From: Armigeres subalbatus
Lineage: Eukaryota > Arthropoda > Insecta > Diptera > Culicidae
Assembly: GCF_024139115.2 (NCBI RefSeq)
Contig: NC_085140.1
Span: forward strand, 234,920,371 to 234,984,370
Direction of reading: 5' to 3'
Length of the DNA: 64,000 nucleotides
Part shown: positions 35,198-47,175 of the stretch, one piece after another
Layout: each line of letters begins with the position of its first letter
How positions within the stretch are numbered: the first letter of the stretch is position 1
Made by a program: the position numbers and the translations under genes
The notes under the pieces: model-generated
Databases searched by the model: none
Seen by the model: only the letters and a program-made list of their open reading frames with translations
What the model was told of the DNA's origin: nothing

Positions 35198-37180
35198 GCC
35201 GAAAAGCGGGCATCGAGCGGCTACCTTCTACCAAAGCTGGTGGCACCACCAACGAGCTGGGAACCGGCTTCATAGTGCTGTTAAAAGGACGTTTCTTCAA
35301 ATATAGCATAATCAACGTGGTACAGCCCACACGAAGGGAGACTCGACGACGAGAAAGAAGCGTTCTATGCACAGCTGTAGCAGACATACGATGGATGCCC
35401 AATGCGGGACGTCAAAATCGTCTTCGGAGACATGAACGCTCATGTAGGAAAAGAGGAAATGTATAGACCGGTCATCGGACCGGATATTCTGCATACCGTA
35501 TCGAACGACAACGGCCAACGATGCATAAACTTTGCAGCCTCCCGCGGAATGGTAGTCCGAAGCACTTGCTTCCCCTGCAAGAATATCCACAAGGCCACAT
35601 GAAAATCACCTAACCAAGTAACGGAAAACCAAATCGACCACGTTCTAATCGACGGTAAATTCTTCTTCGACATCACGAACGAACGCACTTACCGCAGTGC
35701 GAGTATTGAATCCGACCACTACCTCGTTGCAGTATGTCTGCGCTCAAAACTCTCGACGGTGTACAACACGCGTTGGAGTCGTCTGCCGCGGCTAAACATT
35801 GGGCGGCTACAAGACGGTAGACTAGCCCAAAACTACGTGCAGCAGCTCTACATGACACTCCAAACGAAAGAGCAGCTGGGCGCAGCGTCTCTTGAAGATG
35901 GCTGGAGAGATACTCGATCCGCCACTGGAAGCACCGCATCCGTTGCACTAGGCACGGTGCCCCCGGATCAGAGAAACGACTGGTATGACGGCGAATGTGA
36001 GCAGTTAGTTGAGGAGAAGAATGCAGCATGGGCGAGATTGCTGTGGCGCGCTAATAACGCACGAAAGTTCTATGAGAAGTTAAATCGTTCACATAAGGGC
36101 CACTGCCACAGCACGATATGTGTAAGGACATAAACAGAAACCTTCTTACAAACGAGCGTGAGGGGATCCAAAGGTGGCAGCAGCACTATGAAGAGCACCT
36201 GAATGGCGATGTGGCAGACAAAGATGGCGGTATAGTAATTAACCTAGCAACACGCGTGCAGGACATGCGACTTCCGACTCCAAAACTCCAGAAAATCCAG
36301 GAGGATATTGGCCGGCTGAAAAAAAAGCCCCTGGAGTTGACCAACTACCAGGAGAGCGGTTTAAACACGGTGGTAAGGCACTGGTTAGAGCGCTGCACTG
36401 GGTGATTACCAAGGTTTGGAATGATGAGATTCTGCCGCACGAGTAGATGGAAGGTGTAGTGTGTCCCATCTACAAAAAGGGCGATCAGCTGGATTGTAGC
36501 AACTACAGCGCAATCACATTGCTGAACGCCGCCTACAAAGTACTCTCCAAAATTTTATGCCGCCGACTAACACCAATTGCAAGAGAGTTCGTGGGGCAGT
36601 ACCATTCGAGATTTATGGGTGAACGCTCTACCACAGACCAGGTGTTCGCCATACGTCAGGTATTGCAGAAATGCCGCGAATACAATGTGCCCACACATCA
36701 TCTATTTATTGACTTCAAAGCCGAATACGATACAATCGATCGGGACCAGCTATGGCAGCTAATGCACGAAAACGGATTTCCGGATAAACTGATACGGTTG
36801 GATCGGGTGATGTCGGGTCTGCGTAGTTCGGGTTTCAGGGGCATTCTCGAGTCCCTTCAAAACGCGCAGAGGGTTACGGCAAGGTGATGATCATTCGTGT
36901 CTGCTATTCAACATCGTTTTGGAAAGCGTAATACGGAAGGCAAGGATTGACACGAGTGGTACGATTTTCACGAAGTCCTACCAGTTATTTGGTTTCGCCG
37001 ACGACATTGATATTATGGCACGTAACTTTGAGAGGATAGAGGAAGCCTACATCAGACTGAAAAGTGAAGCTGAACGGATTGGACTAGTCATCAACACGTC
37101 GAAGACGATATACATGATAGGAAGAGGCTCAATAGAGGACAACATAAGCCACCCACCACGAGTTTGTATTAGTGGTGGTG
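35198..37180 (+). pseudogene. RTE-1 copy B, truncated at both ends
   Basis: It starts inside the endonuclease (AAAAGCGGGCATCGAGCGGC) and stops in the RT C-terminal region. Deletions include about 70 bp near 35281 and about 100 bp near 36044. Open pieces are 35402-35602, 35759-36133, 36118-36405, 36447-36887 and 36919-37251. The catalytic GFADDIDIM is preserved at about 36990-37017. It retains the C5 and A5 runs that are shortened in copy A, so it is a useful reference. No duplication was found. Confidence 0.85.
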
Positions 37181-37189
37181 TATTGGTGA

Positions 37190-38910
37190 AACTACGTAGC
37201 TGGATAAATACTACAGGAATACAACGACAAGCTTCTTTGCGTCTAAAATAAATAAGTTAGCACAATTTATTTGTTTTGTGTATTCACAAAGTTTGACGTT
37301 TGTTCTACGAGTCGATTTCATTTGACCCTTCATTCACCTGTTCCTCGAAAGAAACGATAAAGTAGTATGAAGGGACAAATGTAATCGAAGAGCAAACGTT
37401 ATTAAAACTTCCTTTTCTTTTTCAAAAATTTGGTTCCATTCGCTAGATTACTTTAGACAAAATTTTCAAAATGAGTTATCTGCTTTTGTAAACAAAGATT
37501 CGAACGTCGCACATAGGAGTAAATAAGCCAATTCTTGGACAAAACTATTTTTTGCGGTTATTTGGGCATGATATTCTTAGAACGAAGTAATAATTGCCAA
37601 TTATGCAGGAAAATGCAATTTTTCTGATAAATCTATCCACCTAACAGTGTAAAACCAGATAAAAATATCAAAATACATATGTTTTCAAATAAAACCTCGT
37701 GTTTTATGTAAAATATTTTGCTTTCGCTACGCGAACGATTCTAAAATGGCTATATTCCACAAAGTAGCAAGAAACCCGTAGTTAAAGCTCTATCCTTAAA
37801 TGGATTTTCTAACATTTACAAAGGAAAAAAAACATCTAACTTTTTTAAACCCATGCCCAAGATCCCAAAAGAAAAATGGTTGTAGAAATTCGCATGCACA
37901 GAATTAAACACTGTTCTTGCTTGAACACTCTTTTCTCCTTAACTTAAACCTTACCCTTAAAAATTAGGGTCTGAAAAGGTGAAGCCTGTAGTAAAACATA
38001 TAAATCACCTGCATTCTATATACCATGGCTTGAAACAACAACGATTACCATGTCCGAGTTGAAGCCCACAAGATATCATAGTTAGCCATGACGAAACTAT
38101 CATAATAAGGCACCGTTCATAAATTATGATCACTTCAATGAAAACGGGTTCATCCTAAATCAAGGTAGTACCAGACTTCTCTACAATGCAGAATTTATAG
38201 ATAAGCGATTTCAATATAAGGTTTTCAAAAAGATATCAACCAAACTCATGGGAGACCCATTATTCTATTTGTGTCTTGACAAAATGCATACTAAATAGCA
38301 TGCTTTTTACTTTTTTTCCTGGATTCGTTATATGTGGTAATTTATGAACAAATGTTAAAATTTTGTTTTAAAATTATGAAAAATCGCATTTTATTCATAT
38401 AGCTCAGAATCTAATTTGCGGACGTTTGCGGACGAGTTTTCACGTGGAATGCTTAGTCCATATCTTGAAGTTACACCCAAGTGATTTACCTTTGCCAGAT
38501 CTTGCCGTATAGATTAACTTTTCTCTGAAGAAAAACATAAAAATGGGAAAAATAGTGATTTTCAAGTGGTCATCATCTGAAACATAAAATTTATAATTTG
38601 ACCATAAACATGAACAAAATGGAGACATACAACTATAATCTACTCATTGTGTACTAATAATAGCTTGTTGATAACATTTATGTTGTGTAAAAATCAGATT
38701 TTCCAAATACTCCACAAATAAAGTAGATAAAATCCTATCCAATACCTCATTTTTGAGGCCTAATTATATTTTTTTATAAAATTTTGGGTCATTTCTGAAA
38801 TAGCCATAGTACGCAGAATGTTTTTAAGTATCTAAAAAAAATATAAGAATGTATAAATGTTGAAAAATTTTTTTTGGGTTTTGTCCACGAATTTGTTCTA
38901 GTTACTCTTC
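37190..38910. other. AT-rich spacer
   Basis: The only recognisable part is 37463-37508, a copy of the TTTGTAAACAAAGATTC repeat end. No frame over 65 codons and no domain. Confidence 0.55.
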
Positions 38911-38914
38911 TGTG

Positions 38915-39083
38915 CGTCGATTTGACGAATCTGGTAGCAATCCCAAGCAAACCAGCACCATCATCAGGTAGCCAAAGTCTTCACCTATGTGATGATGATG
39001 TTGGTTGGCGTGGGAGTGCTGTCAGATTCGATAAATCGACGTTTGAATCTTTGTTTACAAAAGCAGATAAGTCGTTTTAAAAA
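38915..39083. repeat. Inverted member of the TTTGTAAACAAAGATTC repeat
   Basis: CGATTTGACGAATCTGGTAG at the left is partly mirrored by CAGATTCGATAAATCGACG further right, followed by the inverted family end. This suggests a small foldback element. Confidence 0.5.
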
Positions 39084-39089
39084 TTTGGG

Positions 39090-40975
39090 CTTGAATTCTC
39101 GAGTTATGTAGAAATATATTTCATTCGTATAGCATACGTATAGCAGGAGAAGTGCCTCAAACCACCATAGGAACATTTTATGGCTTCAAAATCCTCCACA
39201 TGCCAAATTTGGTTTCCAGATTTGTTCTATACCAAAAGACTTCAATTCACCGAATTCTCCAGAATTTCGTCCAATTAAAAAATCTTGGGCAATTATGAAG
39301 GTCAAATATCGTAAAATATATACGGTATTTGAGAATGAGCTGGATTTGAAGAAAGAGTAGGTAAAAGTATCAACCAGCCGAACCATTGCACAGAACATCA
39401 AGAGAGGTGTCAATGGCGAAGTGCAGGCATTCAGTCATGGAGGAGAGGAAATTCAATAAGCCAATAGCCAATAAAGTAGACACCCTAATGTTGTATACTC
39501 AAATCTACGAGAGAGAGTCCAAAATAAATAATAGTGTAATAAGGGAGAGACATGAAAACGTGATGTCAAGAACAGGCATCTTCTCCACGAGTACATAAAT
39601 ATAATAACGTTCTACAAAGTGCAATGAGCGCGGAAAGCTGCAGTCCTTCAATTCAAGCAACAATCGTTTCCGACAGTTTAGCGATAGATATTCATTTTTC
39701 CGTTGCGCAGTTCAGTGCTGCGAGTCGATAGTCCGTTACAGGTGCTAGTAATTATTAGTTGAACAACAGAAGTTTACAAATAGATTTTAACTAATATTTG
39801 TAACAATTATAGCCATAGTATTCAACTTCCATAGTTTTTTTTTCTAGTAGTGCTCAATTAACTGAAAGTTGATAACAGACTAGCACTAGAAAGCTTTTAT
39901 TTGCAGCACTGTTCACAGCTTCGGAAATAATGACCTGTTTCAACAAGTAATGAAGTGCGGCTTCAGAAAACAGTTGACATGTATGCACTATCATCATCGG
40001 GAATGATACTGAGATAAGAGGGTGAGAATGGGTCAAGGGATTATAAAGAATAATAAAGAATAAAGAGGATGAAAATGGATTTCAGCTACTCGAAACGTCT
40101 GGAAATGGATCTACTGTAGCACAAAAATATCATTTCGTATCGTCATATAAAGAATCAACTGTGCAAAGATGATTGGAAGTCTCTGTGACTTAGAACAGCA
40201 AACTCACTGCAATGCTAAATCATTTCCAGTGGCCACACACGTGTTTCGTCAAGCAATCTAAGCCCAATACATAATCAACTTGACGACCCTGGACAGTATA
40301 ATTGATAGGATAAGCACCATCAACAGAGAGCGGTGTGCTTAGCTGACGGTTCTAGCGAAGGGTCACCAAATAAGGTCTCACTGCAAATGCAGGTTGCCTG
40401 CTGTCAATCACGCGAAGTACCTGCCTGCTCTCTCAGCTTAGTCAGTTGTGTGTGCTTTGAAATCTCCTCGCATTTGCGTCGGTTCAGAATCCCTCACGCG
40501 TAAAGCCATACCCAAAGCACAGAAGCAAATGTACTTGAAAATCCATGTCGAAAGAAGATTTCTTTTTCGTTCACGAAAAAGCTTGAACGAAAACTTACAT
40601 ATTGTTGTTCAGAACGTATTCTTTCTCCATGGTTCCGCACTTTCACTTCACTTAGATATAGCCGATATCTAACGCTTCACCAACGAAATCAAACTTGTCC
40701 CAATTACAGTTTCTCACATGCAACTTTCCGTCTCTCAGAAATCAATTATCTCATTTACACAACCGACAACACCCACAGAAACTTTCTTCGGTTCCGGTTC
40801 CAGCGAAACGACCGACACTCCGCGCGATCCGATCAAAGAAAACATAAAAACTGAACTAGTTCCAACTATGACCGGAGTTCAATTCGAGTGTTTGCAAGAA
40901 TACACAAAACGGCGATAAGAAGTCTTTAGCACTGAATACTAAAACAGAACACACAGAGTAGGCACTGCGATTAAC
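39090..40975. other. Spacer without supported gene
   Basis: Frames are short and unrelated to known domains. A TTCAGT initiator-like word at about 39710 is too weak to call. The sequence 40440-40920 is somewhat more GC-rich than its surroundings, next to the candidate exon on the minus strand. Confidence 0.5.
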
Positions 40976-40981
40976 GCTTAC

Positions 40982-41196
40982 TTTACTGAATGTGATAGCA
41001 ATGTGATGTTTGTTTTTCTATTTTTTGTCTTCCATTCACACTACTGGCACGGCACACTGAGATCGTGGTGATCGCGTGTCTCGTGTTGGTGAGTCGTCTT
41101 CGATAGATCGCAACCCGCGCGACCCGCCGCGGCCGCGAGATTTGTGTGCGTGTGTTTCTAACGGTGTTTGAGACGATTGGAACTTTGCGGAACTGA
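40982..41196 (-). promoter_or_regulatory. Candidate promoter and 5' UTR exon
   Basis: A GC- and CpG-rich island stands out from AT-rich surroundings. On the minus strand it begins with TCAGTT, an arthropod initiator match, at 41196-41191, and is followed at 40981 by GTAAGC after AAA, a good splice donor. No coding exon could be linked downstream, so this is inference from composition and two short signals. Confidence 0.3.
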
Positions 41197-41515
41197 CTGC
41201 CTGGGGTGAACTGCTTCACACTTGCAAAGCTTCATCGCGGCGGAAACCTTCGACGGACGTCGTGGTCAGTTCACCTCATTACTACTGGTCGATTATTATT
41301 GGTATCTGTTATTAGATTAATGCTTTGATTTCATATGGCTGAGGGTTTAGACGGTGCTCGTGAGGGGTGGTATTGCTACTCATCCGATGCATTACTGCTA
41401 CGAAAGTTGAAGCAAATATATTACGAATAGTTTACAAATCCGAGAGCTTACATTCAAAGTACATTCGGTAGATTATAGTTATTTTGTACGTTGAACTCAT
41501 TAAATGCATATACGC

Positions 41516-41575
41516 GAGACGAGCCGGCCTAGGGCGGAAAGTCTCGTAAATAAAGACATAATAATAATAACATAT
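41516..41575 (+). repeat. Retroposon 3' end motif (GAGAC...GTCTC hairpin, AATAAAGAC)
   Basis: GAGACGAGCCGGCCTAGGGC then GGAAAGTCTCGTAAATAAAG is repeated, slightly changed, at 55166-55220. GAGAC and GTCTC can pair around a GC-rich core, followed by AATAAAGAC and an A/T tail. Probably the 3' end of a short retroposon family. Confidence 0.5.
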
Positions 41576-42009
41576 GGCTGATTTAAAACATAAATAACTG
41601 AAACATCTTCAATAACGCGAACAGACAACAAAAATATGTTAATATGAAATGTGTGAAAAACTTCATTGTACCTATTTCGTTTGAACTGCGAAGCAGTGAG
41701 TTGATAAAACAGATATAAAACTTTCTCTTAGACTTTTTTTAATACTACACGTATTGCCTTCTCACAATTATGTTTTGCTCACGTACTTTCATAGTTAAAA
41801 AATTAAAATTTTCAGTACCAGGTGAAACCGTGCATTATCGACTAAAACCTGTGCTCGAAACGGTTACCTATAGATGATATGTTCATAGGATAATCATGGG
41901 TAGGACAGTGCTTTGGCTATTCCGCACCTCCTTTATGCGTAGGACACGTCCTATTTTTTCCACCCACTCCCTGCACCATTGTCGGCCATTAGGTGCTATT
42001 TACAAATTA

Positions 42010-42222
42010 CGGTAAATTAAAGTCTTCTCCATTCAGCTCAGTTCATGGCTGCACATCGCCAACCATGCCATGTCTGTGGAGGGTCCGAAAATCGTCCTAA
42101 ACTCGATGGATCCACTTTGCTCGCTGTGCACCTCGCCTTCGCGTCGCGTCGGATCATTGTCGAGATTCATTTCGCCGGATTACTGACCGACACTCTGGCT
42201 ACATGTCCAGCCCGTATCAGAC
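42010..42222 (-). pseudogene. RTE-1 3' coding fragment (copy E)
   Basis: On the minus strand it follows the RTE-1 C-terminus: ACATGTAGCCAGAGTGTCGG, CGACAATGATCCGACGCGA, GGACCCTCCACAGAC and GAATGGAGAAGACT. It is diverged and lacks the tail. Confidence 0.75.
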
Positions 42223-42321
42223 TTATATAGTTTTTCCGAGCTCCTTTTGTAGCCGCAGCAGAGGCGCGGCCACGTTCCGAGACGTGGGTAGGACAAAACT
42301 GGATTATCAAATCTATAGAAT

Positions 42322-42600
42322 ACTAGTCGACCCGGCAGACGTTATACTGCATTGTTGGCGGAAATGCGTGTGTTGTGAACTGCTCACGCAGAATCTCCAT
42401 ACGGATGTTAATTTTAGTTTTTCATGATTTACTTAACCCTGCCCATGATTTTCTCATGAGGAAATGTCATATAAACCCGTCAGAATCTATAATGAACGTT
42501 TCTGCTGAAGGAATGAAGAAAATCCATCCAGCCGTGTTCGAGTTATGCGGATACGAACACAGACCATTTCATTTTTATTATATAGATTTCCTTGCGGATT
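42322..42600 (+). repeat. Interspersed repeat starting CTAGTCGACCCGGCAGACG
   Basis: ACTAGTCGACCCGGCAGACG is paralleled by ACTAGCTGACCCGGCGAAC at 48974. The wording is common at the start of a dispersed insect repeat; the class is not certain. The frame at 42375-42638 is not a recognisable gene. Confidence 0.45.
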
Positions 42601-43060
42601 TCAAGAGATTTTTTCGGACATTCTCAGGTAGGTTATAAAACTCCCTAGGACTATTAGGACAATCATTACATTTCCAGTGTTTATAGAACATTTCTGAATA
42701 GCATGTCTTCAAACATTTTTACGAATTTCCAGAAGTGAATATATAAAATTATATAAAATATTGGATGATTTCAAGCAATTATCACTAACTTCTAGGAATT
42801 CGAACCTTTAGAAATCTTCAGAAATTTCACTACGATCTACCAGTAAAGTTTTTGATCGTCCAAGAATTTTTAAGGGTGTTTTGTTCTATTTACGGGTTTT
42901 CAGAAATTTCAAGAACAATGTTACTCCGAATTTCAGACTCTTTTCTTTATAACTTCTAAAATTTCTTGCAAACGTAGGTATATTTATGATTCCTATAGAT
43001 TCCAAAAAACTCTTAGAAGCTTTCAGAACCCTTCTTCTCATAGGCCTGCTACCAGACATC
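42600..43060. repeat. Degenerate AATTTC/GAATTC-type tandem repeat
   Basis: Recurring TTTCAGAAATTTC, TTCTAGGAATTC and similar words with loose 24-27 bp spacing. Related arrays are at 45540-46480 and 55860-56360. Confidence 0.4.
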
Positions 43061-43284
43061 CGGATGTGCTACAATCATCATTAACTGCTTCATATTCGCA
43101 TATTTCTGCGATTGTTCTCTCATATCCTATTCAAGTTTCTCGACTTTTGACGATGAGCTCAGCAGTCTAGTGACTACCTTCTGCCTTATAGACAGGAGTT
43201 CTGGCATAGACTACATCACTTTGCTAAGTGAATCCTTGATCTATATTTTTGTTCAACTACCTTACCGAGTTAATGAAATCTCCA

Positions 43285-43478
43285 TTCCGTGGTATTGTGG
43301 GGATGCACAGGTTTTCTCGGTCTCTAGTAGCAACAATAACTACATACTAACATTCCTCTCCTTTCCCAACTGACAGGAGCCGTTATTTACTTGGATCGTA
43401 GTGCAATTTACACCAGTTCTAACCAGTGTCGGGGAAGCAACCATGGACAAGTACAGTCAGTATTAGCTAAGTTATATC
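43285..43478 (+). repeat. 3' fragment of the retroposon at 62923-63965
   Basis: TTACTTGGATCGTAGTGCAA, CACCAGTTCT and GTACAGTCAGT match the minus strand of the element near the window end, in the same order. It ends in a degraded TTAGCTAAG tail. Confidence 0.65.
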
Positions 43479-43479
43479 C

Positions 43480-44330
43480 TTGTTTAGATATTCAAATCTT
43501 GATTAATTTACAGTCAGCCTGACAATTCTTATAAAATTTCAGAAATTCTCTGTGCCTACCTGAACTAGCAGAAAGTTTTCAACAATTTTATGGAAGAGCA
43601 GATACTTATAGAAACTTCAAGAATTCTTGGAAAATCTCAATACATCATTGAGCTTTTTTTTGGAATAAAAAGAATTCTTCACTCTGAGAAGCCTTTCGGA
43701 TTAGATTTTTCCTTTACAATCCACGATTGTCAGTTTAACCTCTGATTAAATTTGAAACGTTCTAATGTTTTTTTTATAGTTCTAGAAATTGAAATATTAT
43801 TGACAGTATTAGATCTTTTTTCGTTATTTAATTCTTTTAACGTTGGACAAAAGCGTCCAACAGGCGCTTTTTTGTTTGGACCTAGAGTCCATAGATCTAG
43901 ACATCTATTCGTCGTTTTCTAAAACCCTGCGCAGGTATGTCACTCATGGCCATTAAAACCCAACACACAACACGCACACTGACACACAACTATGTTTAAC
44001 GAAAAAAGAAACATAATATAATTAAAATGAATTTAAGCTAAACTTCGTTTTTCTAAGCACGTGCGAATTGCTTCACTCTTTCGTTTTCGTCCGCTTCAGT
44101 TGAATTTCATTCAAAATCATAGCCATCGTTACAATTACTCTCTAAAAATCGTGGAGCGATGCTTTGACAGTTTTTGAAAATATTTTGAATTGAAAAAAGT
44201 AGAAGCTAAAACTTGTGTTTTTTTTTCAGGACCACCCTGTCTAAATTTAGTAATTTTGTTTAGTAATTTTAGTAATTTTGTCATTACCTGTATGAGATAA
44301 AATTAATATTATTTTGGTAAAAATGCTTAG
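43480..44330. other. AT-rich spacer with a small hairpin
   Basis: At about 43845-43885, TTGGACAAAAGCG faces CGCTTTTTTGTTTGGAC. No gene is visible. Confidence 0.45.
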
Positions 44331-44334
44331 AGCG

Positions 44335-44790
44335 GCGTGAAATAGCAATGGTTTCGATCGTAAATGATATCGTTTCGCAACGTGTTGATTCACCTGAAAT
44401 CTTATCAAAATTAAACTTTTATATTCCTTCAAGGCAACTTCGTAATCGTACCTTATTTATAACAAACAATCATCGAACAAATTATGCCAAATTTGGACCT
44501 TTGAATCGAATAATGAACATTTACAATCAACACTGCGAAGCTATCGACTTTACAATGTTTCGGCAGAATCTTAAAACATATTTTAATAGAATTCGAAATC
44601 GCAACACATAAGACAAAAGATATAAAATTTTTTATCTGTACTATTTAATCTCTAGTTAATTTTTTATTATAAATATATGGTAAATACTTCACAATTTATG
44701 TATATTAGCATTAAGAAATGAAAAAAATAATTATATTTATATGTACTAGTCTACGACGGTTGACGAAATAAATAAATAAATTAAATTTTC
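44335..44790 (+). pseudogene. 3' end of a Jockey/CR1-type non-LTR retrotransposon
   Basis: The frame 44348-44611 reads VDSPEILSKLNFYIPSRQLR then NRIMNIYNQHCEAIDF, the usual C-terminal wording of insect Jockey/CR1-type RTs. It is followed by an AT-rich 3' UTR ending GACGAAATAAATAAATAAAT. It is strongly 5'-truncated. It is not the same family as the relic at 17869-18369. Confidence 0.65.
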
Positions 44791-44799
44791 TACAACTTT

Positions 44800-45540
44800 G
44801 TAGAACAGTACCTCCTAATTTATAAGATTATAAAAAAATTACAAAATTGGTCACAAAAGCGCCACCCTAATGACAACTTACACCAAAAATAGATCTTTTC
44901 TTGTAGATAATTTCGTCTGAAGACATAAAAACTCTAGGACTGATGGTTTTCGAGTTATCGAATTATGTCGTGAAATTTGACGAATCCGACCATTGTGCGC
45001 CGTCGCCACCGACGATTTTCGAACCGACACACACCTCTACATAGTACATAGTAAATCTTATTAATTATGGGACAAATATGCGTATGACGTTTCGGTAGTC
45101 TAGGTCAATTGTGATTTAAATATTAGCTCAGAACCACAGGATACCACTTGGTGCAAGAACGCTGCCTCATAGAACAATAGCGTGCATGCGACAATGGGTG
45201 GATTTTACGGAAATGGCCATATCTCAGGTTTTTGTTGTCCGATATGTGACATCAATATATCAATCAACTCAGAAAGAGCTCTAGTTTATGTAAAAAATAT
45301 AAAAAAGTCAACATTTTACCCAAGCGAAAAATACAAGCGCTTAAAAAATAGCTCTCTTGACATGCCTTCAAATAATCCGGATTATCTCCGGTATCCAGCG
45401 GTCTGAACATGGATTTGAACCAAATTCCCGAAACTTGTTTAATTTTCCAGTCGAACACTGTGAGAACCAAAGAAATCGGTTGATTTTTTCACAGTCCAAC
45501 CCCTGTACATTTGCAAACACATTCAGGTTTTTTTTCGTAA
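44800..45540. other. Spacer without supported gene
   Basis: Frames are short and no repeat was delimited. Confidence 0.45.
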
Positions 45541-46480
45541 TATAACTCCAGAAATTCCCCAACAAATTCTTTCGAGAACACCACCGTGAATCACTTTCAA
45601 AATTTACCAGTAGTTCGTTTCGATATTCCTCCAGGGTTTTTTCGAAAACCTCCCGAAAGGCCTTTGCAATTTTCTCCAGAGCTTCTTTTAGTAAAACAAT
45701 GTTAAATTCCTCCAGGAAATATTCCGTAAATATTGTTAAAAGCATTCTTTCGGATAATTATTGGGAGAATGAAATTTGAAATCTAAAGGAGGAGATTTAA
45801 CGAAAATTGAAAAGGATTTTCTAAAGGGTTTTCGAAAGGAATTTCCAAATGATATTACCTAAGGATTCCTGAAAGAATTTCGAAATGATTTTCCGAAGAG
45901 TTTCCCATAAGAATGTTCAAGAGAAACTCTAAATGAAATTCAAAACAAATCTCCGAAGGAATCTTTGGAAGGGTTGCCAAAAAATCCGAAAGAATGATCA
46001 AAGAAATTCCTGAAATAATTTTCGAAGGTATTAAAAACAAATCGTGCCACACTTTCCGAAAGGATTTCTAGAGAAATTACTAGAAAGAAATTCCTAAGGA
46101 AATATTCAAACGGTATTCCAAAATAAATTCTGGAAGAATTTCTCCTAAAAGAATTTCCAGAGGCTCTCCTAAGAAGTTCCGAACGAACTCCCGGATAAAT
46201 TTACAAAGGCCTTTAAAGACGAACGTCAAAGGGTTTTCCTGATGTAGTTTTCTAAATCATTCCTGGAGGAAATTATGGAAAAAAAATTGAACGACTTGCT
46301 GAAGAAATATTGGCAAGGAAACCTGAAAGATTTTCTAAGGGAATTATTGAAGGAGTTGCTAAAAGAATTTTCGAGGAAGTTCTCAAATGAATTTACGAAG
46401 GAATTCCAAAATTTTTCTGCAGGATTAATCAGAATTCTAGGAATTTTTTTTCAGCACGAATTAGGAGTATATAATTAAAT
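45540..46480. repeat. Degenerate AATTCC-type minisatellite, largest array
   Basis: Over 900 bp of loosely repeated AAGGAATTTCCGAA-like words, period about 24-27 bp. Because the period is near a multiple of three, frames such as 46275-46478 show repeated LKEFLKELL peptides, which are not evidence of a gene. Confidence 0.65.
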
Positions 46481-46608
46481 TTCAGGGGAAATATTCGATT
46501 TGGTAGGCAACGTGCCCCAGCTTAGCTCCGCCAATGATCTTAGCATAAGAATAGTGAATTCCAGCTGGCTGGTCGGTTATACTACAATTTTTGATATTTG
46601 AAGAGATA

Positions 46609-46821
46609 GGGAGCGGGATCATTTGGGCAGCACCCCCTATTCCCGTCCGCAACGTTAATAACTCGACCGCGTTCCAACCAAATGGCTTGATTGTTTGTAC
46701 ATCACTAGATATCGACAGAAACTAACCATGTACTAAAAAACAAGTAATTCGGTTGTAATGCGCTCGAGTAATGAACGTTGCTGACGGGAATAGGAGGTGC
46801 TGCCCAAATGGTTCTCTACCC
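46609..46821. mobile_element. MITE with ~65-bp inverted ends and TA duplication
   Basis: CATTTGGGCAGCACCCCCTA near the left end is mirrored by GGAGGTGCTGCCCAAATG near the right; arms of about 65 bp share over 80 percent identity by eye. TA flanks both sides (46607-46608, 46822-46823). It lies about 350 bp upstream of the four-TM gene. Confidence 0.75.
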
Positions 46822-46824
46822 TAG

Positions 46825-47175
46825 TGTATGTACTTTGCAAAGATCTTCTCAGCAAAGTAATATAAGAAGTCGACTGGCTTGGCTTCAATGCAACAAATGA
46901 GGTGCCCTGGACCCTGGCATAAGTTCATAGCCATGTTTTCCATGTCGCATGAATATTTATTGTCGACGAATAACATTATTTTTATATTTCCAAGCGCACA
47001 AAAGAATACCATTCAAATGTACCTAATTGATTATCTTAACATCTAAATTATGTAGTAGCATATAATAACCGTTGCGTGTTTCGGCTTCGGGGCAAAACAT
47101 GATGGTCTACCGAGCAATCGGATACATAACACTGCAGTTGTCCCTGCGGCCTAAACGGCAGAAAACGTTATCGAA
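46825..47175 (+). other. Upstream region of the four-TM gene
   Basis: It should hold the promoter and 5' UTR. No TATA box or initiator stands out clearly. The start codon context is TCGAAATGC. The 213 bp MITE ends just upstream. Confidence 0.4.

Noticed and set aside
39700..39740. Promoter with TTCAGT initiator on the plus strand
   Set aside because: A single six-base match without supporting composition or a linked exon.
46275..46478. Leu/Lys/Glu-rich frame resembling a coiled coil
   Set aside because: Periodic translation of the degenerate AATTCC array.
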